Source: Mycoplasmopsis gallopavonis
Lineage (GTDB): Bacteria > Bacillota_I > Bacilli_A > Mycoplasmatales > Metamycoplasmataceae
Length of the DNA: 64,000 nucleotides
Assembly (NCBI RefSeq): GCF_900660635.1
Contig: NZ_LR215032.1
Coordinates: forward strand, 124,001 to 188,000
Direction of reading: 5' to 3'
Below, one piece after another: positions 32,140 to 44,047 of the stretch. The translations under genes and the position numbers were made by a program. The notes beneath the pieces were generated by a model. That model worked only from the letters and a program-made list of their open reading frames with translations. It was not told where the DNA came from and ran no database searches. Position 1 is the stretch's first letter, and the number at the start of each line of letters is the position of its first letter.

Positions 32140-32281
32140 ATCCTAAACTCAAACGGATTTGTCTATTTTTTACATTTATTTTTTATATAAATAAAGCAAA
32201 ATTTTTAGAAATTGCGAATAACCATTAATCTAGGTACCTCTAATTTTAAATCAGGTAAAACAATTGAATTTCCTAAAATAA
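32140..32281. repeat. 142-bp target duplication of IS-E, right copy
   Basis: Uninterrupted copy. It includes the terminator loop of thiI, the intergenic region and the C-terminal codons of the coiled-coil gene at 32205. Confidence 0.92.
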
Positions 32282-35222
32282 CTTTTCCTTCATAAAAATT
32301 ATAAATTTCTTCATAAGTTAAACTTGAATTGTCTAATTCTCCACCTGTCATTTTCTTTCAATTATTTTTAAATAAATAAACAATATCTGGTATTGGATTT
32401 TGAGCAATTAAATCAAAATTATAAGTTGAACGAATATCATTATAGGCTCTATTTATAATGGAAATTGGAATCATATAGTAAGATAATTCTAATTTAGTTC
32501 ATGCACTTGAAGGTTTAACCAGTTTAATATAAGGTACTCAGTCAATTTCTATTTCGCTTTCTCTAAAAATAAAACTTCGATAACTATTAGCATAACTAAT
32601 TAATTGTTTTACCTTGTATTTTTGATGATTGAGATATTGATAATGTTGATAAACACCATGATTAGCTTCCATTGAATAATTAAATGAATTAATTTTTTCT
32701 TCTAATTCTTTTAAAGTTCCCTTAAAAACATCTTGATCTTTGAATAAATTAGCTAAAACAATCTTTGTATTAAAATTGACATCATTATAAGCGTTTTTAT
32801 CGCAAATATCATCAGCATTTAAATTAAAAATAACTTTCTTACAAAAATAATCAGTTAATCATTTACCTCTTGGGGAGGTATAAATTCCAAAATCACCTTT
32901 AATAACTTTCGCTTCAAAATATGTTCGCTCTGGGTTTTTGGGTGGATTGTTATAATAATCGGAACCATTATATGATAAGCCTTTTTGATTATCAGGATAA
33001 TATTTATCAAATGCTAGCAAATTACTATCTAGTGCTCTTGTTTCATATCCTTCTCTTTTAAACTTATTAAATCTATCACGAAGTGCATCTCAGGCATAAC
33101 CTGCTTCATAAAAAACTTTTGGATTTTCTAATTGAGTCACAATTCCAAAGTTTAAGGATTTAATATTTAATTTATTAAGAAGTTCTAAAAGTTTATTTAA
33201 TTCTTGTTCTTTTTCCAACTTTTCTTTTTTTAGAGTTTCTAAATTTTTTTCTTTAATTTGAATTTGATGATTTAAGTTATAAATATATGAACCTGATTTA
33301 GCATTTTCGCCATAAATCCCTACATTGAATTCTCTATCACTAGAGCCGGTTAAAAACTGTAATTTATTTTTTGTGCGTTCCAGTTCTAAATTTAATTTTT
33401 GAGAATTTTTTTCTGCTACTAAATAATTATCTTTTCAATACTTTACTTCATTAAGAGCTTTTTGTTTTTCTTTTTCAAGATCAGAAATAGAATTATCTTT
33501 ATTCTTTAATTGGCTTTTTAAAATTTCTATTTCTTGATTTTTACTTCTAATTTGCTCTCTAAATGAATTAATTTCGCTTTCTTTGTTGATAAGAATTTGT
33601 TTTTCTTTTTCAATTTCTTTACTAAGCTCCAAAATTTTGGTTTGAGATTTTTGCAATTCAGCATTTTTGTTCTTTAAAGAATCTAATAATCTTTGATTTT
33701 CACTTTCTTTAATTTTTGCTTTTTTTCTTAAATTAGAAATCAGTGAATTATCTTTAGCTCCATTACCTTCTTGATCAACAATCAAAGAAAGATCTGTACT
33801 ACCCACATATTCAATTAGCTTTTGGTCTTTTAATTTAATTAACTCTTCTAATTTAGAAAGCTTTAAATTTATTTCTCCTAAAATTCCTGTTTTAATTTTT
33901 CTATAATTTTCTCTTAAATCAAAATTAATATTTTGATTTGTCCCAATTAGACTCTTTAATTTTTGTTCTTCTTTGTCTAAATAATTTAATAATCCATTTT
34001 TTTGAGCTTGATAAATTTTTAAAATAACAGTAAATGCTTCTTTTAAGCTCTTTAGATTTACATCAATTAAATTAGTTAATTTTTCTACTAATAAATTTAC
34101 TTTTTCGATTTTTTGCAAATTATCATTATTAATAAAATAATTTTTATATTGATCATCACTATAATTTCAAAATACCTTTCAGATTTCACTATCTTCATTT
34201 GCTAAACTATCAAACTCTTTAAAATGATGACTTATTTGAAAACGCAGATTTGGATCGATATGTTCAAAAAGTAGAACCTCACCGTTAAGAAGTTTTTTAA
34301 ATTTTTCAACATTTAAACTAGAATTTAAGATCTTTGCAAAAGATTCGCTTTCTTCATGAAAATTATTTGAATTCAAAAATTCTTTTGTTATAAAAACTTG
34401 ATTAATGAGTTTGATATAAGTTTCTTTTTCGGAATTAATAGTTGCAATAAATTTCTTATAACTATTTCTTAATTGAAGATTTAAATGAATAAATTTTTCC
34501 TTTTCTCCATTTCTATCATTTTGAATATTATTAAATGATCTCTCTAAATTTGAGATCTTTGTTTTCAATTGAACTAATTCGGTATTTTTAGAATTTAAAG
34601 AATTTTGTAAATTAAGTATTTCATTAGATTTTTGCTTAATTAAATTTGTTTTTTCATCTTTGCTCAAAGTAAAGCTTTGAATTTGAGTTTCTAATTCATG
34701 CACTTTTGCATTTTGAGAAGCAATTAAGTTTTTAATTTTTTCAACTAGTTCTAAATTTTCTTGTTCTTTTTGTTTGAATTTCTTTAAAAGTTCAGTATTT
34801 TTTTGTTTTTCAAGATTTAATTGATTTTCAAGATCGTTAATTTGATTTTGTTTTGCTTGAATTTGCGAAACTAAATTCTCTTTGTTTTCTTCATTAGCTT
34901 CATGGGCTTCTCCATTTTCATATAAAAGTAATTTATTTTTTAAATTTTTTAAATTTGTTTTCTCATTTTCAAGTTCAAAACAGATTTTTTGCATTTTTGC
35001 TTCATTTTCAGAAAGACTAACTTTGAAATTTTGGATTTGTGTTTCTAATTCTTTCTTATTAAATTCAAGATCTACTAAATTATTTTTTAAATAATTAATC
35101 ATTTTACTTTTCTTATGAATTTTAGCGGATACAAAAACACCAGCAGTTGAACTTATAGCAATTATTCCTAAACTAAAAAAAGAAAGTAGAGTGGCTAATG
35201 TATATTTGAGTTTTTTGGTCAT
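32205..35222 (-). CDS. Large membrane-anchored coiled-coil surface protein
   Basis: 1005 residues. An N-terminal hydrophobic signal/anchor (LKYTLATLLSFFSLGIIAISSTAGVF-like, residues ~5-30) has no lipobox. Long heptad-rich coiled coils follow to about residue 680, then a C-terminal globular region of ~320 residues rich in aromatic residues and with several Trp encoded by TGA. AGGAGG before the ATG at 35222 supports this start over an upstream in-frame one at 35255. Same architecture as the split gene at 1464-6661, so probably paralogous. Role unknown; presumably extracellular. IS-E inserted downstream, duplicating its last ~25 codons but leaving the gene whole. Confidence 0.85.
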
Positions 35223-35339
35223 AAAATCCTCCTTTAAATTTATTGAAAATTTCAAAATTAATAGAATTATTTAGTTTTTAGTTAGATTTAGTGACTATAA
35301 CCTAAACACTAAAAATTTATGTGGTAAAATAAAAACACT

Positions 35340-36419
35340 ATGGAAAATACAATGTATAAATCTTTACTTCAAATTAAACAAAAACATGATGAACTTCAAG
35401 AACAATTACTCAACCCAGAAGTTGTTTCTGATATTAAAAATTACACAAAAATAAACAAAGAAATTAACTCAATCAAAGATATTGTCGAAGCTTTTAATGA
35501 GTATTTGCAAGCAGAACAAAATTTAAAAAATGCCAAAGAAATTCTTAACATTGAAAAAGATGAAGAAATGATTTTTCTTGCTAAAAGTGAAATTTCAGAA
35601 TCAGAAAGCTTAATGGAAAAACTTGCTGAAAGTTTAAAAATCTTAATCCTTCCAAAAGATGAAAACGATAATCGTGATGTAATCGTCGAAATTAGAGGTG
35701 CAGCTGGTGGTGATGAAGCAAACATTTTTGCAGGTGATTTATTTAGAATGTACCAAAAATGATGTGCACAAAATGACATGAAAACAACACTTTTAGAATC
35801 ATCGTCAACAGAAGGTGGAGGTTTTTCTCTTGTGACTTTTTCAGTTAAAGGTGATAAACCATATTCAAAACTTAAATTCGAAAGTGGTGTCCACAGAGTT
35901 CAAAGAGTTCCTGTAACCGAAACGAAAGGTAGAGTGCATACTTCAACAGCAACAGTAACAGTAATGCCTGAAATTGATGATGATATTGAAATAGAAGTAA
36001 AATCAGAAGATATTAGAGTTGACGTTTTCCGTTCAAGTGGTAATGGAGGTCAATCTGTTAATACAACTGATTCAGCCGTTAGAATTACTCACTTCCCAAG
36101 TGGAATTGTTGTTTCTTGTCAAGAAGGAAAGAGTCAAATCCAAAACAAAGAAATTGCAATGAGAATCCTTAAATCAAAACTTTATGATATTGAAATTCAA
36201 AAGAAACAACAAGAAGAAGCTGGATACCGTAAATTAGCAGGAAGCGGAGCACGTAGTGAAAAAATTAGAACTTATAATTATCCACAAGATCGTGTAACTG
36301 ATCATAGAATTTCTTTCTCAACAAGTTTATCTCCTGTAATGGAAGGTAAAATCAATCCTATTATTGACGCATTATTAACCGAAGAACAAAACGAGAAAAT
36401 CAAAGAAGCTGGAATTTAA
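35340..36419 (+). CDS. prfA: Peptide chain release factor 1
   Basis: 359 residues. Reads UAA and UAG and triggers peptidyl-tRNA hydrolysis. The catalytic GGQ is at 236-238 in [11 protein letters not shown]. Length and the HRVQRVP block fit RF1. With UGA reassigned to Trp, RF2 is not needed, which fits finding only RF1. The 5' UTR is very short with no Shine-Dalgarno. A second in-frame ATG four codons later (MYKSLL) is a possible start. The stop overlaps prmC (TAATG). Confidence 0.96.
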
Positions 36420-37141
36420 TGCCTACAAAAGAAGATTTAATTTTAGAAAAGCGTAGATACGGTTTGGATCAAACTGTATCTACTTTTGAATTAGAGCAAT
36501 TAAAACAACAAATGCCTATTCAAAAAATTATTGGATACATTGAAATGGCAGATGTGAACATCGATCTTAGTTATAATGTTTTAATACCCCGTTACGAAAC
36601 CGAGGAATTAATTTATTGAGTGAAAGAAGAAATTCACAAAATAAATAAGAAAGATTTTAAAATTCTAGATTTATGCACAGGGAGTGGTTTTATTGGACTT
36701 GCTTTGAAAAAAAATTTTCCTCATTTTGAAGTGACATTATCTGACATTAGTTCCCAAGCAATCAAGCAAACTAAATTAAATGCACAAAGAAATAATTTAG
36801 ATGTAATGATTATTCAAAGTAATTTATTTGAAAATCTTAAAACTAATAATTATGATTTAATTGTTGCAAATCCTCCCTATTTACAAAGTTCAGAAATTCT
36901 TTCCGATAGTGTTTTAAATTTCGAACCATCTAGTGCTCTTTTCGCACCTGATGATGGATTTTATTTTTACAAAGAAATAATTAAAGAAGCTCCCAAATAT
37001 CTTAAAAATGGACATGGTTTACTTTTTTTTGAAATCAATCCGTTTCATTTAGAAATTTGAAAAAAATTAAGTCAAAAGTTAGATATTGAAATTCAAAATG
37101 ATATTTCAAATAAACCAAGAATGGTAAAAATTAGATTTTAG
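36419..37141 (+). CDS. prmC: Release-factor glutamine methyltransferase
   Basis: 240 residues. Methylates the glutamine of the GGQ motif of RF1 using SAM. Motif I LDLCTGSGFIGLAL is around residue 80 and the catalytic NPPY at 151-154. The N-terminal helical domain is short and the C-terminal FFEINPFHLE block is present. Three TGA Trp codons. Translationally coupled to prfA, the normal substrate gene. Confidence 0.95.
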
Positions 37142-37160
37142 CTTTATTTTAAGCTTTCTT
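37142..37160 (+). terminator. Weak terminator after prmC
   Basis: AGCTT/AAGCT hairpin followed by a T-rich stretch. The stem is only five pairs, so confidence is modest. Confidence 0.45.
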
Positions 37161-37162
37161 AT

Positions 37163-37257
37163 GCTATAATATTTGTACCTAATTATTAGGTATTTCTAGC
37201 GCACATAATAGAAAATAATACTTTTAATTTTTATAAAAAACTAAATTGTGTTATACT
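37163..37257 (+). promoter_or_regulatory. Two candidate -10 boxes upstream of tRNA-Ser
   Basis: TATAAT at about 37163-37168 is followed by a small hairpin ACCTAATTATTAGGT (about 37177-37191). TATACT at 37252-37257 lies about 12 bp before the tRNA. The distal box would give a ~95-nt leader of unknown purpose or a short separate RNA. Confidence 0.4.
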
Positions 37258-37269
37258 ATTATTTGTAAT

Positions 37270-37360
37270 GGAACAGTACTCAAGAGGCTGAAGAGGCGGT
37301 CCTGCTAAGACTGTAGGGGAGGCAACTCCCGCGGAGGTTCAAATCCTCTCTGTTCCGCCA
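37270..37360 (+). tRNA. tRNA-Ser (anticodon GCU), CCA encoded
   Basis: 91 nt with a GGAACAG/CTGTTCC acceptor stem, anticodon stem CGGTC/GACTG around loop CTGCTAA (anticodon GCT, reads AGC/AGU), a long variable arm typical of serine tRNAs (GGGGAG/CTCCC), the T arm GAGG-TTCAAAT-CCTC, and encoded GCCA at the end. Confidence 0.97.
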
Positions 37361-37653
37361 TTTTTTTTATTTTATTTTTAAGTTTCAAAAACTATTTATT
37401 TTTATTTTTTTAATTTTATTTACCCTTTTATTTTTTAACTTTTTTAATAATTAAAATATATTTTTTAAATAATATTCCTCAATATTAAAGAGAGAGCGAG
37501 AAGAAATTCTCGTTTTTTATTACTTTTTTATATTCTAATTTTTTCTAAAAGTTTTATTTTTTGACTAATTCCTCTATAAAATAGGTTTAAAAAAATAAAA
37601 ATAATTTTTTTATAATATAATATAAATGTAATTAATTCAAAATTAGGAGACAA
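37361..37653. other. AT-rich intergenic region with terminator hairpin
   Basis: A CGAGAA/TTCTCG hairpin with GAAA loop and T-run (37497-37518) could terminate transcription from the tRNA side. The hup promoter is probably among the TATAATATAATATAAA boxes at about 37611-37626. I see no gene here. Confidence 0.6.
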
Positions 37654-37935
37654 ATGACAAAAAAAGATTTTATCGTAGAAGTGGCAGAATTTGCTGATTT
37701 AGAACCAAAAGTAGTTGAAAAAGTTTTTGACTCAATGGTTTTCGTTCTTAAAGAACAATTAATTACAGAAGAAAAAGTTAGACTTTCAAAATTAGGAATT
37801 TTTTCTACTGTTGTTAAACAATCACGTACAATTCAAAATAAATTCACAAAAGAAGAACAACAAGTTCCTCAAAGACGTGTTATTAAATATAAACCTTCTA
37901 AATACTTACGTGACCAAGTTGATATTAAAGCTTAG
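37654..37935 (+). CDS. hup: HU-family DNA-binding protein
   Basis: 93 residues. Histone-like nucleoid protein that bends DNA. N-terminal TKKDFIVEVAEFADL helices; the core includes KVRLSKLGIFSTVVK in place of the usual GFGTF block; the beta-arm is diverged and lacks the canonical RNP motif. The C-terminal KPSKYLRDQV is typical of HU ends. AGGAGA precedes the ATG. Its terminator was interrupted by IS-A copy 2. Confidence 0.85.
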   Translation: MTKKDFIVEVAEFADLEPKVVEKVFDSMVFVLKEQLITEEKVRLSKLGIFSTVVKQSRTIQNKFTKEEQQVPQRRVIKYKPSKYLRDQVDIKA

Positions 37936-37936
37936 T

Positions 37937-37951
37937 CATCAGCTAGCAATG
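37937..37951. repeat. 15-bp target duplication of IS-A, left copy
   Basis: CATCAGCTAGCAATG, identical to 39286-39300. It consists of the left arm and loop of the hup terminator. Confidence 0.88.
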
Positions 37952-39285
37952 TATATTAGGATAAATAAATTAGACACTTAACGTCGCATGTGTTAAAAAA
38001 CCATGCGGCGTTTTTCAATTTAAATTTGATTGAGGTCTTTCGAGGTTATATCAAGAAAAATATTTAGATATGATTAAATTCACTTCGCTATCTAACATTT
38101 TATCAGTTTCATAAAAATCTAATAATTCTCTTTGAATTAATGCAAAAATAAATTCGGAAGGTCTATTTGCTAATGAATTACCTTTTGGAGACATTGATTG
38201 TTTAGTATTTACATTTTTTAAAAATTTAGAAAAGGCAAAATTTGCATATTCAATTCCGTGATCTGAATGAAAAATAGTAGGTTTGATTTGATGTTTATCA
38301 AGAGTATCTTGAACAAGCTTTATAGTAGATGCAGAATCTCTTATATCCGATAAAGTTCAATTTAAAACAGTGTTACTAAAAGTTTCGGTGATAACATGAA
38401 GAAATCTCATTCCTTCTTTTGTTTTAATAAATTTAATATCTGCATGTAATTTTTCACCAAAATAATTTGATTTAAAATTTCCTTGAACTAAATCTGATGC
38501 TCAGATTCTAGAGAATTTTACCTCTTTGTTTTTCTTTGATTTTTTCTTTTGATATGCTCTTGATTTATATTGATTAAATTCATAATTTAGTCTAAATAAA
38601 TATGAAGAAATTCTTTTTTGGTGCGTTAATAAGTATTTTTGATAAAGTTTATCTCTTCCTATAACAAAATTAGAATTTTTAGCTTCTAAATTAATTCAAT
38701 TAATTAATTCATGATCAATATATTTCTTTTTGTCAATTTTTTCTTTCTTAGAATAAGAGTAATAAAAAGAAGTTCGATTTAATTTCAAAACTAATGAAAT
38801 TTTTGAAATATTTCTAAATTGTTTACTTTTTTCTTCTTTTCTTTTTCTAATTTTTTCAAAAATTTCTTGTTGTTTTACTCCTCTTTCTTCCAAAATTTCT
38901 TCCATAATATCCTGATAAAGATCTCTATCTTCCTCACACAATTCATTGATGCTAACTCTTTTTCTTCTTCCTGAGTTAGGTTTTTTACTTTTACCTGATT
39001 TACTTTCTAAATTATTCATGTTGAAATTATATATTTTTATCCAACTCTTTAATAAAGCTTTCGCTCTTCTATAAGGATTTTCATGCTTACCCTCTTTTCT
39101 TTGTTTTATGATTTGATATCTTTCTCAAAAATCTTCAACAAAAGTTATAATCGCTATTTCAAAACCTTCTTTTTGGTAAATGTGGATATATTTTAATTTT
39201 TGTTCTTTTGTAAATTGTTTTAAACGCATAAAAAAGACACACTCCTTTCTTTTTGGAATGTGTCTAATTTTTTTATCCTGATTTA
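37952..39285 (-). mobile_element. IS-A copy 2 (IS3 family), complete, 1334 bp
   Basis: Imperfect 26-bp inverted repeats (TATATTAGGATAAATAAATT.. versus TAAATCAGGATAAAAAAATT.., 23 of 26 matched). The hairpin holding the tnp ribosome-binding site is near 39235-39265. At the other end a CGTCGCATG/CATGCGGCG hairpin with T-run (about 37981-38016) faces incoming plus-strand transcription from hup. Flanked by a 15-bp direct repeat, long for IS3 elements. Confidence 0.92.
37970..39229 (-). CDS. IS-A transposase, copy 2
   Basis: 419 residues, single frame, nearly identical to 77-1336 (for example RGVKQ for RGIKQ). DDE residues are intact. The start ATG is preceded by GGAG within the hairpin. Confidence 0.92.
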
Positions 39286-39317
39286 CATCAGCTAGCAATG
39301 CTAGCTTTTTTATTTAA
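39286..39317. terminator. hup/recU bidirectional terminator, displaced by IS-A
   Basis: AGCTAGC-AAT-GCTAGCT followed by T-run (39290-39312). The whole hairpin survives on the recU side because of the 15-bp duplication, so recU still has a terminator, while hup is left with only the left arm. Confidence 0.85.
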
Positions 39318-39792
39318 AAATATTGATAATCCCCGGAAATTCAAGTTCTATTTTTGTTCCTAACTCTTCAATTTTGTCTTTACTAATTGAGCTATGAGCT
39401 TTTTTATGTTCGAGAAGTTTTAAAGAATCGACTTTAAAAAAAGAATTATCACTAGCAAAATAAAATACAAAAAACGAAATTCCTCCATTTTTAGCAATTA
39501 ACTCTAAATAATCTCACTGATGTTTTTTGATGTTTTTATATCGATAAAGATCTTTTTCTGAGCTTTTTGCTTCAAAACAAATAAATTTACCTTGATACAT
39601 TCCGATATAATCAACTGTTGATTTTACAAAAAGTTTTCCTTTAACAATAACATTTGTTCCTATATTAGCTGTTTTTGTAATTTTAATAGGCACTTCTTTT
39701 TTCTCGATAAATGCAATTTGATTTTTTTGATAGTAAAACAAACTATTATTTATAACTTCTTCCAAAAACATTCCTTTATTTTTATAATTCAT
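39310..39792 (-). CDS. recU: Holliday junction resolvase RecU
   Basis: 160 residues. Resolves Holliday junctions during recombination. The nuclease core STVDYIGMYQGKFICFEAKSS contains the D..ExK catalytic arrangement of RecU (PD-(D/E)xK fold). The end of the protein (QWDYLELIAKNGGISFFVF) also matches the family. It ends in the hup terminator region, and the convergent layout with hup explains the bidirectional hairpin. Confidence 0.88.
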
Positions 39793-39916
39793 AGCATTTA
39801 ATAAATAATTTTTTTGATAAGTTGAACTAAAAAAGTTTTATTTTTTTAGTTAATTATTTATAAATTTTTATAAATGCTTTAAAATTTAGTCAAAGATTAA
39901 AAATAAGGAGAACACA

Positions 39917-40651
<735 letters not shown>

Positions 40652-40653
40652 TC

Positions 40654-40681
40654 GTTGCTTTGAAGCAACTTTTATTTTTTT
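40654..40681 (+). terminator. tpiA terminator
   Basis: GTTGCTTTGAAGCAAC hairpin followed by TTTTATTTTTT. Not IS-occupied. Confidence 0.85.
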
Positions 40682-40695
40682 AGAAACGGAAAATA

Positions 40696-42576
40696 ATGAA
40701 AACTTATAAAAAATGAATTTTACCAATAATTACAATATCAGCACTAGCAAGTACAGTCCTTGCTGCTTTTTCTTATAAAATTTCCCATCCATTTAAACCT
40801 AGTTTTTATAATTACAAATCTTATATGTCAGATGATAATCAAGATTATCTAAGAGAAACTTTTCAATACAAAGCTTTTGATGAAATTAATGAATTTAGTA
40901 AATCATTAATCAATAATAAAGCAGTTGCAGGAATTGGTTCTGATTTCCAAGCAATCAATTTAATTAAAGAAGGCTTAATTACTCAAATTGATTATAGTGT
41001 TCTTCTTGACGATCCTTCTTTAACAACTAACGATAAAATTAAATCTGCCCTTCGAAAACTCTACCGTCCTGAAATTTGAAATCATCTTGAATCTTATAAT
41101 AAATATTTAAAAGAAGATCCTAACACTTATAATTATGAATTTTGACAATTTTTTGTCCCATATTATTCACAAGATGCTATTGTGGGCTATAACATTCAAA
41201 AACTCAAAATTCCTAATGAATTAAAAAAAGATAACTCAGATGAACTTGATTTTGATAAAGCAGCCCAAAAAATGAATCTTCCAAAAAATAAGTCACATGA
41301 AATGATTAATATCTTAAAATCACTTCAAAAAGTGGGTGTAAAGCACTATACAATTACAGACGCAATTAGAGATAATATGCTTTACGCAACAAGTTATTGA
41401 AAATTACCAGATGGCTCAAGAGTAAGTGATCGTTTTACAGGTGAAGTTTCAAATAAAACTTACTTAGAAATGCTAAATTATTTTGGTGATTTAATTAAAG
41501 ATGGAACCGGTTTTGCAATCAAAGATTCAAATGCAATTAGTCTAAAGGGTGATAGTTTAGAAATTATTCGTGATTTATTAAATCCAAATTTTAAATCTTA
41601 TAGTGCATCTATTATGTATAACGGTGATGCAATGAATGCTTATTATAGTGATGAGCATTTTAGTGAATTAGAACCCAAAAAACAAGTTCGTGGAATTAAA
41701 CCAAAGCACAATATTCTTTTAGTAGACGGACTTGTAGTAGCTAAGGCTACTTCGCTTCAAAATAGAAATCGTTATTTAAAAGTTTTATCAAATAGTATTT
41801 ATGAAAATCTTAAAAACAAACATCATCAAATTAAAGAAACCAATAATTTAGATTCTAATAAGCTTACCGAAAAATTATATCTCGAAGATTGAAAAAGACT
41901 TAAAACCAAAGAACTTGAAAGCTTGCAAGTCAACTCAAACAATCAAGAAGAATTCATCAAGACTTTGCTTCCACTTGTTGATTTATCTAAACCAGAAAAC
42001 AATCAAATCTTAAATGACTTTTATCAAGCTAGAGAAAAACATGAAGCTTATAACATCGGTCAATTAGAACATGATGTTGACATAAATGATCGAATTAATT
42101 TTATGCCAAAAATAATCGCTAATTGATTGCTAAATCAAAAATCAGATCTTTTAAAACAAATTTCAAACACTGATTTTCAACCACAAACAGGCTTTGAAAA
42201 AGCCGTTCAAGCATTATTTAATAACTATAAAAATCCTGAATTTCTAGAAATTTATAATAACGCAAACCAAGAAAAGCAAGCTTTAATTTTAGCTAGAATT
42301 TTAGCAACTTTAAACTTACAAAATGAACTAATAGCTAAAGAAAATAAATATATAGATAATTTCAATTATGTTCGTTATGTTCCGATTGAAACATCTTTAT
42401 ATGAATTGGTTTTAAGAAATTATTTCATGGATGTAACTAGCGGTCAAGATCAAAAAGTGATTGAAATTTATGAAATTATCAATAATTCAAATAATATCCA
42501 TAAAGCACTTGGTCCTGTTGATAAAAAATTACAAAGTAAAATTAGCATTGAATACTTTAATTTAACAAAATCTTAA
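40696..42576 (+). CDS. Orphan PotD-like extracellular substrate-binding protein
   Basis: 626 residues. One N-terminal hydrophobic anchor (WILPIITISALASTVLAAFSY) without a lipobox Cys, then an extracellular solute-binding domain. It shares long stretches with PotD at 47228 (KPSFYNYKSYMSDDNQDYL, TDAIRDNMLY, IMYNGDAMNAYY), so it is a paralogue about 90 residues shorter. It lies upstream of potABCD, now separated by IS-B copy 3. It may supply a second specificity to the same transporter (inference). TGA Trp codons throughout; stop at 42574-42576. Confidence 0.85.
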
Positions 42577-42585
42577 TAGCACTTT

Positions 42586-43853
42586 TAAACTAGGACAATA
42601 AAAATTAACATTCCTTCGAATGTTAATTTTTTATATTTTTAAAGGAGAAAAAATGGGAAAACATTTTACAGAAGAACAAGAAAAAGAAATTTATAATACA
42701 TTTTTTCAATTAGGCAAAAAGTATGCAATTGAACTTATGTATAAATATGGTGCAAAAGCAAAAGATAAATATGTGAAAGCAAGATTACGAGGAATATTAA
42801 AACATTATAATTGTAATATGAATAAAAAACCAAGAAAGCCTGGAACCGGTAGGTCAAGAAAAGTGAAAGAACAAGATATAAATTGAGACATTTTTACACG
42901 AGAAGATTTAATTGAAATTGCAAAAAGATATAGAGAAATTACAAAAGATAAATTTAAAACAGAGAAAGTTCAAGAGGCATCAAATATTAATATGGCTTCG
43001 TATAAACTTGCTATTTTGTTGTATCTTTGTAGACAAACAATATCCAAACATAAAAGAAATAATTTTGCTCCTAAAAATAAATCCAGAAAAATAAAGTACC
43101 AAGACTTGATTATTGATTCATTTAAACAAAATAGATCTAAATATGGTAGACAAAAATTAAAATATTTTATCTTAAAGCACTATAAAATAGACATAAACGA
43201 AAGAACTCTAGGAAGATATATTAATGCCTTAGGTTTATTTTGCAATATCAGAAAAAGAAAAAAATTAAAAGAAGTAAAGAACACATCTATCATAAAAGAA
43301 AACATTGTGAATAGAGATTATAACGATGTATATAACAGAAATATATATGCTACTGATGTAACATATCTCCCAGCGACAAAAGATGCGATAAACAATAATG
43401 TTTATCTTTCAGTAGTGATTAAACATAAAACTAAAGAAATAATTAGTTTTTCTCTTTCCAAATTTAATGATTCAAAATTAATTTACAAAACATTTGAAAA
43501 TGTTGATTTTGAAAAAAGTTTTATACTACATTCAGATCATTGCTCAACTTATACATCTGATGATTTTTCTCGTTTTATTCAAAATAAAGGTGGAATAATT
43601 TCACTTTCAAAAGTGGGAAACAGTTTAGATAATAGAGTTGTGGAATATTGATTTTCAAATTTAAAAACTGAATTAATTAGAGATTTAAATATCAAAGCTA
43701 TGACTTTGAGTGAACTAGAAAAAGTAATATCTAATTATGTTAATTGATACAACAAATTTAGAATTCAATCATGTCTAAATTGAAAAACCCCATACGAATA
43801 TAGTATGGGGCTATCCAATTTGATAAATTGTTAATTTTTTCTGTCCTAGTTTA
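42586..43853 (+). mobile_element. IS-B copy 3 (IS3 family), 1268 bp
   Basis: Target duplication CTTT (42582-42585 / 43854-43857), 4 bp. Left-end hairpin with T-run at 42600-42633. Right-end hairpin CCCCATAC/GTATGGGG at 43789-43811, with its T-run on the minus strand. Confidence 0.94.
42653..43834 (+). CDS. IS-B transposase, copy 3
   Basis: 393 residues, single frame, DDE intact. It differs from other copies at a few positions (for example GRYINAL and KEVKNTS). Its C-terminal codons overlap the right-end hairpin. Confidence 0.93.
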
Positions 43854-44047
43854 CTTTTGTGCTATTTTTATTTTTTAATGCGTTTGTTTTTTGGCTTAAA
43901 AATTTAAAAAAGAAAAAAATGCGGAACTTTTACTTCTAAATCTACAATATAGTCTTAAAAGTTTAGAAGTTGAGATATTAAAAAAATAAAAAAAATAACA
44001 AAAAAATATTATAAAAACTTAACTTTAAAGTAAAATAATTATTATCT

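Larger units (their letters stand above)
42572..43868. terminator. Rho-independent terminator split in its loop by IS-B copy 3
   Basis: Left AATAGCACTTT (to 42585) and right CTTTTGTGCTATTTTTATT (43854-43872). Restored: AATAGCAC-TTTT-GTGCTATT plus T-run after the potD-like gene. Confidence 0.88.

Noticed and set aside
34882-35094. Plus-strand ORF antisense to the coiled-coil gene
   Set aside because: Low-complexity shadow of the heptad-repeat coding sequence.
35223-35255. Earlier start for the coiled-coil gene at 35255
   Set aside because: AGGAGG sits directly before the ATG at 35222, which begins a good signal/anchor sequence.
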